Shown one piece after another: positions 50,727 through 58,210 of a stretch of 64,000 nucleotides of DNA. Numbering within the stretch: the stretch's first letter is position 1; the number at the start of each line of letters is the position of its first letter. The position numbers and the translations under genes are program-made. The notes beneath the pieces were generated by a model. It did no database searches and was not told the DNA's origin. It worked only from the letters and a program-made list of their open reading frames with translations. The stretch is from Bradyrhizobium sp. 4 (lineage in GTDB: Bacteria; Pseudomonadota; Alphaproteobacteria; Rhizobiales; Xanthobacteraceae), in contig NZ_CP064686.1 of the NCBI RefSeq assembly GCF_023100905.1, forward strand, positions 4,836,001 to 4,900,000. The letters are read 5' to 3'.

Positions 50727-51410
50727 TCAGTGCCTCGGGTGCGTAGGATCAAGGAGCCTTGCGGTGTCCCACGTTGCCGAGACCGAGATTACTTGGCAGC
50801 CCTCCATCGCTCGCCGCAGGTACTCTTGCTTGCCATCCTCATAGATTGCCGCAACGGCGCACTTAAGTACGAGCTCACGTTGGTCTCTTGCTTCTATGTT
50901 AGCGACCGCAACCCTCGCCAGATTGAAGGCTCTCTTGGCATCATCGTATTCGTGATAGCGCACGTATACGCCCAACCTTTCGGAGACCCGCTCATCCCAT
51001 CGCTCCCACTTGCGATAGGCGCGGCCGGCGGGGGCGGGATGCTTCTTCATCCATTCTTTGCGTCGAGCGGCGGCCTCGCCTAGGGCCTCGCTGGTCCGCT
51101 TCATTTCATCATGGGTTTCGCAGAGGCGTAGGACGGCTAAGCGCAATTCTGAGCTAGCATCCTCGGCGCCGATCGGAGCGCCATTTGCTTCGACTGGAAT
51201 TGCACTGGACCCGGCAAACGTGGCGGCGCCAACGAAAACGTTCATAACTGACCTCCTGCTGATCTGCGCCCCGAACGAGGGAATCGCCTCGATGTGTGTT
51301 GGTTCGGCTACGTTTTTGACTCCCTGACCCGCGCTAGCGGAATTTGTCAGAATCAATGGATGTGACGAGAATTGACCGGCGCCCGGGGCGCTGGTGCTTT
51401 GGCTGGTCAT
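50727..51410 (-). CDS. Hypothetical protein with a possible Tat-like segment
   Basis: 227 residues, the only minus-strand gene in the cargo block. SRRSVMNVFVGAATFAGSSA near residues 52-71 resembles a twin-arginine signal, so translation may really begin near there (ATG at 51245, or just before the RR). The C-terminal 120 residues are helical and charged (LRLCETHDEMKRTSEALGEA, then RAYRKWERWDERVSERLGVY). Function unknown. It shares a regulatory region with the plus-strand gene at 51789. Confidence 0.5.
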   Translation of the reverse strand: MTSQSTSAPGAGQFSSHPLILTNSASAGQGVKNVAEPTHIEAIPSFGAQISRRSVMNVFVGAATFAGSSAIPVEANGAPIGAEDASSELRLAVLRLCETHDEMKRTSEALGEAAARRKEWMKKHPAPAGRAYRKWERWDERVSERLGVYVRYHEYDDAKRAFNLARVAVANIEARDQRELVLKCAVAAIYEDGKQEYLRRAMEGCQVISVSATWDTARLLDPTHPRH

Positions 51411-51418
51411 GGCTGGTT

Positions 51419-51666
51419 CTCACTAGATTGGCTTATCAAGGCCATGCCGGGTCGGCCGGCAGCCGGGAGTTGATAACCCGCTAGTGAGACGGGCCGGCGG
51501 CATTTAAGCTTTCGCTCTGGACATGGCGCACCGCTCCCGGCCATAATGGCCAGGTCGGCGCACCCGCCAAGGTGCAGCCAGCGCTATCGAGCCCGCCAAG
51601 GCTCACTTGCGCAGACGGCGTTTCCGGCGCCAACCGGATTGCCGCATCACTAGTCCGGGTTATCAA
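51419..51666. promoter_or_regulatory. Three copies of a TCACTAG-N(3-6)-TTATCAA motif
   Basis: Copy A at 51419-51439 (plus), copy B at 51470-51488 (minus, TTGATAACCCGCTAGTGAG), copy C at 51647-51666 (plus). They sit in the 378-bp divergent gap between cargo genes, a place where a regulator would bind. A CCCGCCAAGG direct repeat (51563, 51592) lies between. No other structure is seen in this gap. Confidence 0.5.
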
Positions 51667-51788
51667 GCCCACGGACACTCCACCACTGATTTGGTTAAAA
51701 ATCCACCCCTTTCGGGGCGCTCCGGCGCGCATACCGCTTGCTGACTACCGCCGGTTGAGCTTTTATGGCGAAGCGGGGGGTGGAGAGT

Positions 51789-51959
51789 ATGGCTAACATT
51801 ATTGGCTTACTATTAGGCTTGGGTGCTTTCGCAGGCTGGTGCCAGCATCTGTACACCTGCTTTAACGAGAAGCTTTGGGGCTTCCTGATTGCCGGGGCCC
51901 TCTTCTTTCCGGTGGCGGTGATACACGGCTGGGGAATCTGGCTCGGCTGGTGGCATTAG
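51789..51959 (+). CDS. 56-residue membrane protein (cargo)
   Basis: ATG at 51789 behind GGGTGGAG. Two hydrophobic spans (NIIGLLLGLGAFAGWCQHLY and FLIAGALFFPVAVIHGWGIW). Cys and Trp residues recur. No family recognised. Such tiny membrane proteins are frequent in phages and satellites as holin-like or exclusion proteins; this is only a suggestion. Confidence 0.5.
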   Translation: MANIIGLLLGLGAFAGWCQHLYTCFNEKLWGFLIAGALFFPVAVIHGWGIWLGWWH

Positions 51960-51972
51960 CGACCGTCCCATC

Positions 51973-52059
51973 ATGAACCGCATCAACCAAACGGGGCGGT
52001 TTACGCTGATAGCAATGGCCGCCCTGATAATGGCGGCGATCATCGCATACCGGCACTGA
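51973..52059 (+). CDS. Possible 28-residue membrane microprotein
   Basis: ATG at 51973, peptide MNRINQTGRFTLIAMAALIM then AAIIAYRH, TGA at 52057-52059. One hydrophobic span flanked by basic residues. Lies 13 nt after the preceding membrane protein gene, so it may be co-translated. No strong ribosome site; low confidence. Confidence 0.35.
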   Translation: MNRINQTGRFTLIAMAALIMAAIIAYRH

Positions 52060-52103
52060 TCCAGGCAGAATTGCGCAGTACAACACGCGGGGGACAACCG
52101 TAA

Positions 52104-52577
52104 ATGGTCATTGCTGAAACAATCAGTGGACTGGGGGCGCTCAAGACCGCTCTAGACATGACTAGGGCCCTCAAAGATATCAACGACGCGACCATTCGCA
52201 ACTCGGTCGCGATCGATCTTCAAGAGAAGATCTTATCGGCCCGCGAGGCACAGACGGCGCTGCTGGAGCGAATAAGCGAGCTGGAAAAACAGGTGGCTCA
52301 GTTTGAAAAATGGGATGCTGAGAAGGAGAATTATCAGCTTACCGCCATCTACGCAGACACCTTGGCCTATGCGCGCAAGTCTGATGCTATCGGAGCCGTT
52401 CCGCTCCATTACATCTGTGCAAATTGCTATGAGGATCGAAAGAAGAGAATTTTGCAGCGAGCCGATGCAGCGCATCTCATGTGTCCAGATTGCAAAATCC
52501 GATTGAGGTTCGATTCTGAAGAGGCGAAGCAATTCAACCGTCCGAATTTTCGCCCACGCTCTGATGGTTGGACTTAA
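52104..52577 (+). CDS. Coiled-coil plus zinc-ribbon protein (cargo)
   Basis: 157 residues. N-terminal helical coiled coil (LQEKILSAREAQTALLERIS, ELEKQVAQFEKWDAEKE), then a zinc ribbon with ICANCYED and LMCPDCKI about 25 residues apart. It looks like a nucleic-acid or protein-binding adaptor. Last gene of the cargo module, convergent with the tail spike. Unknown function; it would repay a structure search. Confidence 0.55.
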   Translation: MVIAETISGLGALKTALDMTRALKDINDATIRNSVAIDLQEKILSAREAQTALLERISELEKQVAQFEKWDAEKENYQLTAIYADTLAYARKSDAIGAVPLHYICANCYEDRKKRILQRADAAHLMCPDCKIRLRFDSEEAKQFNRPNFRPRSDGWT

Positions 52578-52621
52578 TAACCACCCAACCCTGATCATCT
52601 CCACCCGCCGCTCTCGCTCAG

Positions 52622-54361
52622 TCAGTTGATTGCGCGTGAGCCGGTCCAGTTCGAGCCCACGGCCCCGAGGCATCTCATCACCGTCGTGGAACTGACGTTC
52701 GCAGTGTTGTCTACGTTACCGGTGACGACGCTGTTGAAGGACGCGCGCGAGGTGCGGTCCAAACTCAGCGAGCCACCGATAATACCTGTCCAATAGATAT
52801 CATCGTTAGGCGCGTTAGCGCTTCCTGCACAGTTGAGAGTATAGCCAGAGGCCGTTGATCCGCCCGTAGGGTCCGAGTAAACGTTCGAGGCAAAGCAATG
52901 CTGCACGCTTAACAGAAGCACAGAGTACTGAGCGGCCCCGAAAAAATGGCAATTTTCGAAGAAAGCGCTGCGATAGCTCTTGCCGCCGGTCCCACCGACA
53001 CCACCAGTGTTGTTCGTTCCGTTGATGTTCAAGCTGTTAGCGACGCCATTGCCGCATGACACATAGAAATTTCGCACGCGCAAAATTCCGATGTTTGCAG
53101 CGTTGTTCGGCAAAATGGCCGAGAGACCGGAGCCACCCGATGCGCTGCTCCCCGCCGCGATCTGAATATCTGTGATCGTGGCACCCCACGCACCGAGAGA
53201 AATGACGCCCTTGTTTGCGTTCACTTCGACATATCGCTTGTAGAGAATCGTCGGCTGACCGCCCCCCTGGCACCCGCTTATTTCAATGATGAACGTCGGC
53301 GACGTGATCGCCGAATCAAGAGCCCACTGACCTGATGGTATGGTCATGTTGGTGTGTTTCAGATTGCAATAGGCCATGCAGAGATTGATCGCTGCCGCGC
53401 TGTCCGGATCGGTGTCGAGGTTTGACACCACCGGCACGGCGCCGAATTGACGAACGCTGACGCGAGATCCTGTCAATTCCCAATAGGCACCGTCTGCCGA
53501 ATGAATATAGCCGGCATGCGCGGGAAGGCTTCCGACGCGCTTGTAGATAGCATTCGTCGCGATGCTGCCGCCCCCATCGCCAGCGGCAAAATAACCGGCC
53601 GTGATGATGTAAGTCGCAGTGGAGGGAATGGTCGCCGCCGCTGCAAGCGCATAAGTTTCATAGAAGACCCGCTCGGCCTTCGCTGTAATTGCCTGGGCGG
53701 TACGTAGTGGCGTCATGAGAACGTCGCTCAGTGCCCCTGCCTCTGCCTCGGCCTGCGAGGCGAGAGTCGACGTGACGTACTGCGACGTGCGCAGCGGCGT
53801 CATCAGAACGACGTTCTGCGCTCCGGCCTCGGCCTCCGACTGCGTTGCGATCGGATAGCTATTCGGGGGAAACGTAACGTCAGAGGTGTTTTCAAGCCCG
53901 GAATCGTCTGCCTTCCACTTAAGATATTTCCCAGCTTCGGGATCTGGCAGCGTCAGTCCGGTGAAGGTGGACGACTCCGGTAAGGTAAGCGCCCGACCAA
54001 GCCTATCCTTGAGGCGCTGGCAAAGCGTCGTAAGCTTATCGAGTGCACCCTCATGGCTCTTGGCAGCGAACGGATCGTTGTTGTTGTACGAAGCGGTCTG
54101 TGTGGCCGGGGGATCACGATAAATCGTGACCCTGTATCCGCTTGCCGGCGCCGTCACAAATGTGCAAGCGCCTCCCGTGCTAACGGTTGCGCCTGTGAGG
54201 GTGTAGTCGCTGCCGAGAACCTGAAGCGTCGAGAAATTGGTCGGGCTCAGCTGATTGACGACGATATCAACATTGGCCTGAAAATAGAACGGGATCGGGA
54301 ACACGGTGGTGGACCCGTCTCCGTTGTAGCTGATCCGAGATAGTTGTGATGCGATGGTCAA
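52622..54361 (-). CDS. Podovirus-type tail fibre/tail spike protein
   Basis: 579 residues. The N-terminal part (RISYNGDGSTTVFPIPFYFQ, YTLTGATVSTGGACTFVTAP, TIYRDPPATQTASYNNNDPF, AAKSHEGALDKLTTLCQRLK) is the particle-binding head of T7-like tail proteins. The rest, from about residue 240, is beta-helical (GSLSLDRTSRASFNSVVTGN) and should bind or cut the host surface glycan. The start is TTG at 54361, overlapping the stop of the 59-residue gene (TTGA). It is odd to find a tail spike with no other tail gene. Confidence 0.88.
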   Translation of the reverse strand: MTIASQLSRISYNGDGSTTVFPIPFYFQANVDIVVNQLSPTNFSTLQVLGSDYTLTGATVSTGGACTFVTAPASGYRVTIYRDPPATQTASYNNNDPFAAKSHEGALDKLTTLCQRLKDRLGRALTLPESSTFTGLTLPDPEAGKYLKWKADDSGLENTSDVTFPPNSYPIATQSEAEAGAQNVVLMTPLRTSQYVTSTLASQAEAEAGALSDVLMTPLRTAQAITAKAERVFYETYALAAAATIPSTATYIITAGYFAAGDGGGSIATNAIYKRVGSLPAHAGYIHSADGAYWELTGSRVSVRQFGAVPVVSNLDTDPDSAAAINLCMAYCNLKHTNMTIPSGQWALDSAITSPTFIIEISGCQGGGQPTILYKRYVEVNANKGVISLGAWGATITDIQIAAGSSASGGSGLSAILPNNAANIGILRVRNFYVSCGNGVANSLNINGTNNTGGVGGTGGKSYRSAFFENCHFFGAAQYSVLLLSVQHCFASNVYSDPTGGSTASGYTLNCAGSANAPNDDIYWTGIIGGSLSLDRTSRASFNSVVTGNVDNTANVSSTTVMRCLGAVGSNWTGSRAIN

Positions 54362-54537
54362 ACTGATGTGCTCCTATAGTCCCGAATGTGCGCGAATTGT
54401 TTGCGCGCCGGCTTCTGCGGCTTGGGCTTCATTGCCTCCTCCACGCGCTGCAACTCCGCAGCGACAGCGGCGCTCAGCCTCGCCGCTCTCGCTTCTATCT
54501 TCCCACCTTCGCCTGGTATGCGGATGCGATGCCCCAT
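54358..54537 (-). CDS. 59-residue basic protein of the packaging operon
   Basis: ATG at 54537, one base after the TGA of the upstream gene; TGA (54358-54360) overlaps the TTG of the tail spike. Peptide: MGHRIRIPGEGGKIEARAAR, then LSAAVAAELQRVEEAMKPKP and a basic Arg/Lys/Gln tail. A ribosome site AGGAG for the tail spike lies inside its end. Below usual length cut-offs, but perfectly fitted between its neighbours. Function unknown. Confidence 0.6.
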   Translation of the reverse strand: MGHRIRIPGEGGKIEARAARLSAAVAAELQRVEEAMKPKPQKPARKQFAHIRDYRSTSV

Positions 54538-54538
54538 A

Positions 54539-54823
54539 TCAGCGCCGCTCCAGCTTGGAGACGACGACCGACTTCCCGCCCTTGAGCGTCACAGAGCGCA
54601 CCACGAGCGTGGCCGCCTCGGGGACGCCCTCAGCGTTCGCCGTGATCTCAATCCGGTCGTTCCGCCGGAGGTTCTCGCCAACCGCCTCGAAATATCCGGG
54701 GCTCTCCAGAATGTCGTCGATGGTGTGAGTGGTTTTGTAGAAGAACGTATTCCAGGGCATGGCCTGGATCGCGAGCGAGAAGCCGTAAATGTCTACAGCC
54801 ACGAGATCATGAATATCGCTCAC
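54539..54823 (-). CDS. Hypothetical phage-type protein
   Basis: 94 residues from GTG at 54823 (GTGA overlap with the upstream stop). DLVAVDIYGFSLAIQAMPWN, FEAVGENLRRNDRIEITANA, VVRSVTLKGGKSVVVSKLER. Beta-rich and unusual; no domain assigned. Position between the unknown 229-residue protein and the tail spike suggests a virion or assembly role. Confidence 0.55.
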   Translation of the reverse strand: MSDIHDLVAVDIYGFSLAIQAMPWNTFFYKTTHTIDDILESPGYFEAVGENLRRNDRIEITANAEGVPEAATLVVRSVTLKGGKSVVVSKLERR

Positions 54824-55509
54824 GCTGTGCGCCCCCCATGGCCAATTGCGGGGCCGGTGCCGTGGATCATTTCCTGAAGCTGCTGGATGCGGGATTGGAC
54901 AGCACGGTCCCGATAGCCCTCAGTGCCAGGTGGAGTTTTCTTGTAAATTGAATCAAGCTCCCGCTGGGCCGCGCTGTTGCCGCTCGGAAGGGGTTGGCGG
55001 GGTTCATCGAACTGCGAACGCCTGCTGCTCACTGTGTTGTCTGCGTAGGTGTGGGCCTTCTGCCGGCCAAGCTCAGACAGGATCTTCAACACCGCAGGAT
55101 CGTTTCCGAGCCCGCTGGCATCGACCTTGGCGATCAAGTCCGGCCGGTTCTTCGCAACGTCCTCAAACGCCGCTTTGGCGTAGGCGAGATTTTCCTTGAA
55201 ATCGGCCGAGGTGTGGCCGCCCCATTCCTGCACGAGCGAAGCGCCCTCCGGCCCAATCTCGCTGAGCTTGCTGGCCGCGTTCGAGATCATAGCGGTTTCG
55301 GCCGCTGCCTGGTCGGCCGCTACGTTTGGCCGCGCGTTGTCTCGTAGCGCTTCAGCCGCCAAGTGGTTCTTCAACCAGGGCTGCACGTCGGCGGGCGGCG
55401 TGCCAGTCACCTCATCAGGGATCGGCTGAGAAAGCTCTTGCGCGCGCTGCATGTCACCGGCCATCCAGGCTTCGGCCGCCGGGCTGGTTGTTTCGGCTGT
55501 ATCGCTCAA
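54820..55509 (-). CDS. Hypothetical phage-type protein, possibly scaffold-like
   Basis: 229 residues, acidic, TTG start at 55509 overlapping the terminase stop (TTGA). Helical middle (EALRDNARPNVAADQAAAET, DLIAKVDASGLGNDPAVLKI, LSELGRQKAHTYADN) and a flexible Pro/Ser C-terminal part. The pattern recalls scaffolding or head-assembly proteins of podoviruses, but the usual portal and capsid genes are absent, so this is only a guess. Confidence 0.5.
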   Translation of the reverse strand: MSDTAETTSPAAEAWMAGDMQRAQELSQPIPDEVTGTPPADVQPWLKNHLAAEALRDNARPNVAADQAAAETAMISNAASKLSEIGPEGASLVQEWGGHTSADFKENLAYAKAAFEDVAKNRPDLIAKVDASGLGNDPAVLKILSELGRQKAHTYADNTVSSRRSQFDEPRQPLPSGNSAAQRELDSIYKKTPPGTEGYRDRAVQSRIQQLQEMIHGTGPAIGHGGRTA

Positions 55510-56963
55510 TGTCGTACTCCGTAAGTGATAGGGTTGAATTTCGAGGCTGACTCGTGGGCAACGGCTCCGCCCGGGCCGCCCCGCCGCCTCTTAGTCGTGG
55601 TCGCAAGGACGAGCGCCCCGGCGGCCGCATTTGCAACGTCGTCATGCGCACCGGGCGCATGGTCGATGGCATCCTTGCCGCCGCGCGTGGCGCGCCGCTC
55701 AAGCAGCGCGAGCTGTGTGATAAGACGGTCATTGTCGAGGAGATCGGCCGCCCGCGAGTTAATCAAAGGCAATAGAGCCACGTAGAGATCCGATCGCGAA
55801 CGATCCGCAATCTCGTAGTGAACCCCGAACCTTCGAAAACTCTCGAGCGGCCAGTCCCCCCCGAAGCGGTCCCCGACTACCCGAGACACCCGGTAGGACC
55901 GCAGTAAGTCACAGAACTCTTGAACGATGGCCTCCGGTGAGAACGGCGGCCGCACCTCGCGGATAGCGTCCAGGATGACCGTGGCGCTTTCGTCCGCGCC
56001 TTCCTTGTGCGCAATCGCGAGCGTCATCGAGTCCTTGCCGGAGCCGCCTGCAACGTCGGTGAACGCGACGTAATGATTGGTTCGCTCCGGCTTTCGCTCC
56101 ATCACGCCATTTGCGACGCAGGCGCGCACCGCTTCAATGGGGATGTAGCTGGAGATGTCGTTGCGGAATTCCGCCATCCACTCCGCACTCGCCACGGCCG
56201 GGTCATCGCGCATCGCGTCCGCAATGATCTCTGGGTCGAGCGTCGGATTGAGAACCGTCGAAGGTGCCTTGATCACCAGCACCTTGCTATCCTTGCCGAA
56301 ATGCTCCTCGTATTTCTTGTACAGAAGCCCCGACTTTCGATAGGGCGAGGAGATGCCGATAATGATTGAATTCGGCAGCGTAGCCGTTCCCGGCTTGATG
56401 GCGTCGTAGGTTTCCACATCGGGGGAAGCGGAGCTGTCGTCGCGATAGAACGCACACTCATCGAGCACGGCAGCCAGCACAGGCCGACCGCGCAGGCTGC
56501 GGAAGCTGTTGGTCGCGATCGTCACGTCAACGCGGTTGTTGAGCTCCAGTCCGCTGGCCGTCTCGCGCTGCACGAGACCGGCGAGCAAGGGGATGTCCTG
56601 GAAGTAGGATTGAGTGTAGCCAAAGATAATCTTGGCCTGGTCGCGGTCGGTCGCGAGACACAGCACCACCGGGCGCTCGCCGGGGCGCAGCTTGGAAGCG
56701 CCGTCGAACATGGCGGCGAGATGGGCCACGAGCACGGATGCAACGCTGTCCTTGCCGGCGCGACGACCGGCAACGATCCAGACTTCTTTGACGGGCTCGG
56801 TCGGCGGATCGCGCTCGGCAATGGAGTGGAAGAAGACTTTCTCCCCCTCGGTCATCGGGATGGCGAAGATAGCCTTCAGCACGACCTTCCACGGATTCCA
56901 GCTCTCGCCGGGGAACCACGGCGCATACAGGTGCGGATCGTCGATGGCGTCGATGATGTTCAA
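55506..56963 (-). CDS. Phage terminase large subunit
   Basis: 485 residues, full length. ATPase: Walker A-type GRRAGKDSV (about residue 67) and Walker B LAAVLDECAFY. Nuclease: acidic residues in AFTDVAGGSGKDS, VVGDRFGGDW and GAHDDVANAA. It should pump DNA into a prohead and cut it. It is complete and looks functional. TTG start at 56963 (TTGA overlap with the 83-residue gene). Having its own large terminase lets the element package itself only if a helper supplies capsid and portal, a satellite-like feature. Confidence 0.92.
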   Translation of the reverse strand: MNIIDAIDDPHLYAPWFPGESWNPWKVVLKAIFAIPMTEGEKVFFHSIAERDPPTEPVKEVWIVAGRRAGKDSVASVLVAHLAAMFDGASKLRPGERPVVLCLATDRDQAKIIFGYTQSYFQDIPLLAGLVQRETASGLELNNRVDVTIATNSFRSLRGRPVLAAVLDECAFYRDDSSASPDVETYDAIKPGTATLPNSIIIGISSPYRKSGLLYKKYEEHFGKDSKVLVIKAPSTVLNPTLDPEIIADAMRDDPAVASAEWMAEFRNDISSYIPIEAVRACVANGVMERKPERTNHYVAFTDVAGGSGKDSMTLAIAHKEGADESATVILDAIREVRPPFSPEAIVQEFCDLLRSYRVSRVVGDRFGGDWPLESFRRFGVHYEIADRSRSDLYVALLPLINSRAADLLDNDRLITQLALLERRATRGGKDAIDHAPGAHDDVANAAAGALVLATTTKRRRGGPGGAVAHESASKFNPITYGVRH

Positions 56964-57211
56964 GCGTTGAGCGCTTTCCTGAGCGTGTTGGCGCTGAGCA
57001 TGGCGCGGCCGTCCTCGAACCGAACGACGAGCGCCGTGTCATCCCTCACGCCATCTTCGATGAGGCGACGCGCCGATGCCTTGAGCGGATCTCGGCCAAT
57101 AGCGAGCAAACGCCCGCATGCCGTAAGACGCATGTGATACGAGCCCTCGAACGCGGGATCGTGGTGAGCCATCACAACGATGGCCTCGCTCGGATTGCGG
57201 TCGATGCTCAC
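56960..57211 (-). CDS. Small hypothetical protein upstream of the terminase
   Basis: 83 residues, GTG start at 57211 overlapping the stop of the 43-residue gene (GTGA). MSIDRNPSEAIVVMAHHDPA, LTACGRLLAIGRDPLKASAR. Compact alpha/beta; resembles small packaging-module proteins found next to rhizobial terminases. No function known. Stop overlaps the terminase start (TTGA). Confidence 0.6.
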   Translation of the reverse strand: MSIDRNPSEAIVVMAHHDPAFEGSYHMRLTACGRLLAIGRDPLKASARRLIEDGVRDDTALVVRFEDGRAMLSANTLRKALNA

Positions 57212-57339
57212 TTGGTTTTCACCTGCGGCTTCCCGCTCTCACGATGGGTGCTGCCGGCACCAGCAGCACTGGGCTTGCCGCCCTCGCGGCCGGGAATGAG
57301 ATAGTTGGGGTTAGCTGGCGTGGATGACGACTTGCTCAT
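57208..57339 (-). CDS. 43-residue Ser/Lys/Gly-rich protein
   Basis: ATG at 57339 with AGGAG 6 nt upstream; it overlaps the stop of the preceding gene (ATGA) and its own TGA overlaps the next GTG. Peptide: MSKSSSTPANPNYLIPGREG, then GKPSAAGAGSTHRESGKPQV and KTK. Disordered, basic. Too short to assign, but the ribosome site and overlaps on both sides make it a real operon member. Confidence 0.6.
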   Translation of the reverse strand: MSKSSSTPANPNYLIPGREGGKPSAAGAGSTHRESGKPQVKTK

Positions 57340-57812
57340 AGTGACTCCTGTGAGGCGCTAGGAAGCCCGCTGGTGCGTTCAGCTTGCGCGGGCTCATTGG
57401 TGAGGGGTGACGACGCAAACGAATCCTTGGCGCGCTCTGTGGCCCTCAAGGCCACGTAGGACGCGAGGGACGGAGTGACATCGCGGGCGACCCGCTGAAT
57501 GCCTAAATCGGATAGCAAGCGACGCATGGCGTTGGAGGCGGTGGTGTACTCGGCGATGTTGACACCGCCGCCCGCGAGGTATCGTGCCTCACTCTGCTCA
57601 AGCACCACGCACAGCTGAGCCGCGCGGCGCGCGATGGCGTCTTGCGCGGCGCTCGGAGCGCCCCCGATGTCGCCCACGAACTGCTGATAGAGATCCTTGT
57701 AACGACGCACGGGCGCCGTGCGCGCGTCGAGGCCGGCAAGCAGCGCGCTTCCGTTGGTCACGCGGCTGCGAGTTTTTGACGGAGGCTTTTCGAGGTGGCT
57801 TCGATCACACAT
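57336..57812 (-). CDS. Terminase small subunit-like/packaging protein
   Basis: 158 residues from the ATG at 57812; an earlier in-frame Met is possible. SKTRSRVTNGSALLAGLDAR, VRRYKDLYQQFVGDIGGAPS and NAMRRLLSDLGIQRVARDVT are helices in the style of small-terminase-like proteins of Bradyrhizobium elements. It should bind the packaging site and activate the large terminase. It heads the overlapping operon, directly after the iteron-like non-coding region. Confidence 0.55.
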   Translation of the reverse strand: MCDRSHLEKPPSKTRSRVTNGSALLAGLDARTAPVRRYKDLYQQFVGDIGGAPSAAQDAIARRAAQLCVVLEQSEARYLAGGGVNIAEYTTASNAMRRLLSDLGIQRVARDVTPSLASYVALRATERAKDSFASSPLTNEPAQAERTSGLPSASQESL

Positions 57813-58210
57813 CAAGTTTGCTACCCCAATGGATACCCGAGCGCGGCAAATCATTCATAAAGCCCAATGTAAACAGTGGTTTCATTGGTGTAAAGCACCT
57901 GACTGTATATCAGATGCTATCACTATCTAACGCGATGAAAGTATTTTTGCAGAGAGCGACCAATCGACACCGCCGCTGCGTCGCGCGAGAAAAAAACGCG
58001 GCGCGCTTGCGGAAGTGCAGCGAGGATCGCCGACCGGCTTTGCGCCCCAACCATCGAACGGCAGTGAGAACCGGCCGGCGTCCAGCTCTTCATAGGGCTA
58101 GGCGTCGAGCCCGCCCCAAGCGGGCGTTCAGACGCCCATGGGGGTTATAGGGGGAGAGTGTGGCTAGGTGTCTGAAGGCCGTCTGAAGGGTCGTCTGAAG
58201 GCGTCTGAAG
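57813..58210. other. Non-coding region with iteron-like repeats (candidate replication origin)
   Basis: About 400 bases without a gene, between the packaging operon and the 3' end of the replication ATPase gene. It includes an AT-richer part (about 57840-57955) with a CCAATG/CATTGG hairpin, GC-rich sequence and the iterons at 58128-58210. Promoters of the packaging operon are expected near 57840. Confidence 0.6.
58128..58210. repeat. Iteron-like GTCTGAAG repeats
   Basis: Direct copies at 58170, 58181, 58193 and 58203 (GTCTGAAGG x3, then GTCTGAAG), spaced 11, 12 and 10 bp, so on one face of DNA, plus an inverted TTCAGACGC at 58128-58136. They directly flank the ATPase gene's end, as iterons of a Rep-type initiator would. 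Confidence 0.65.

Noticed and set aside
58170..58210. CRISPR-like array
   Set aside because: Repeat units are 8-9 bp with 1-4 bp gaps, no spacers, no cas genes. Iterons fit better.
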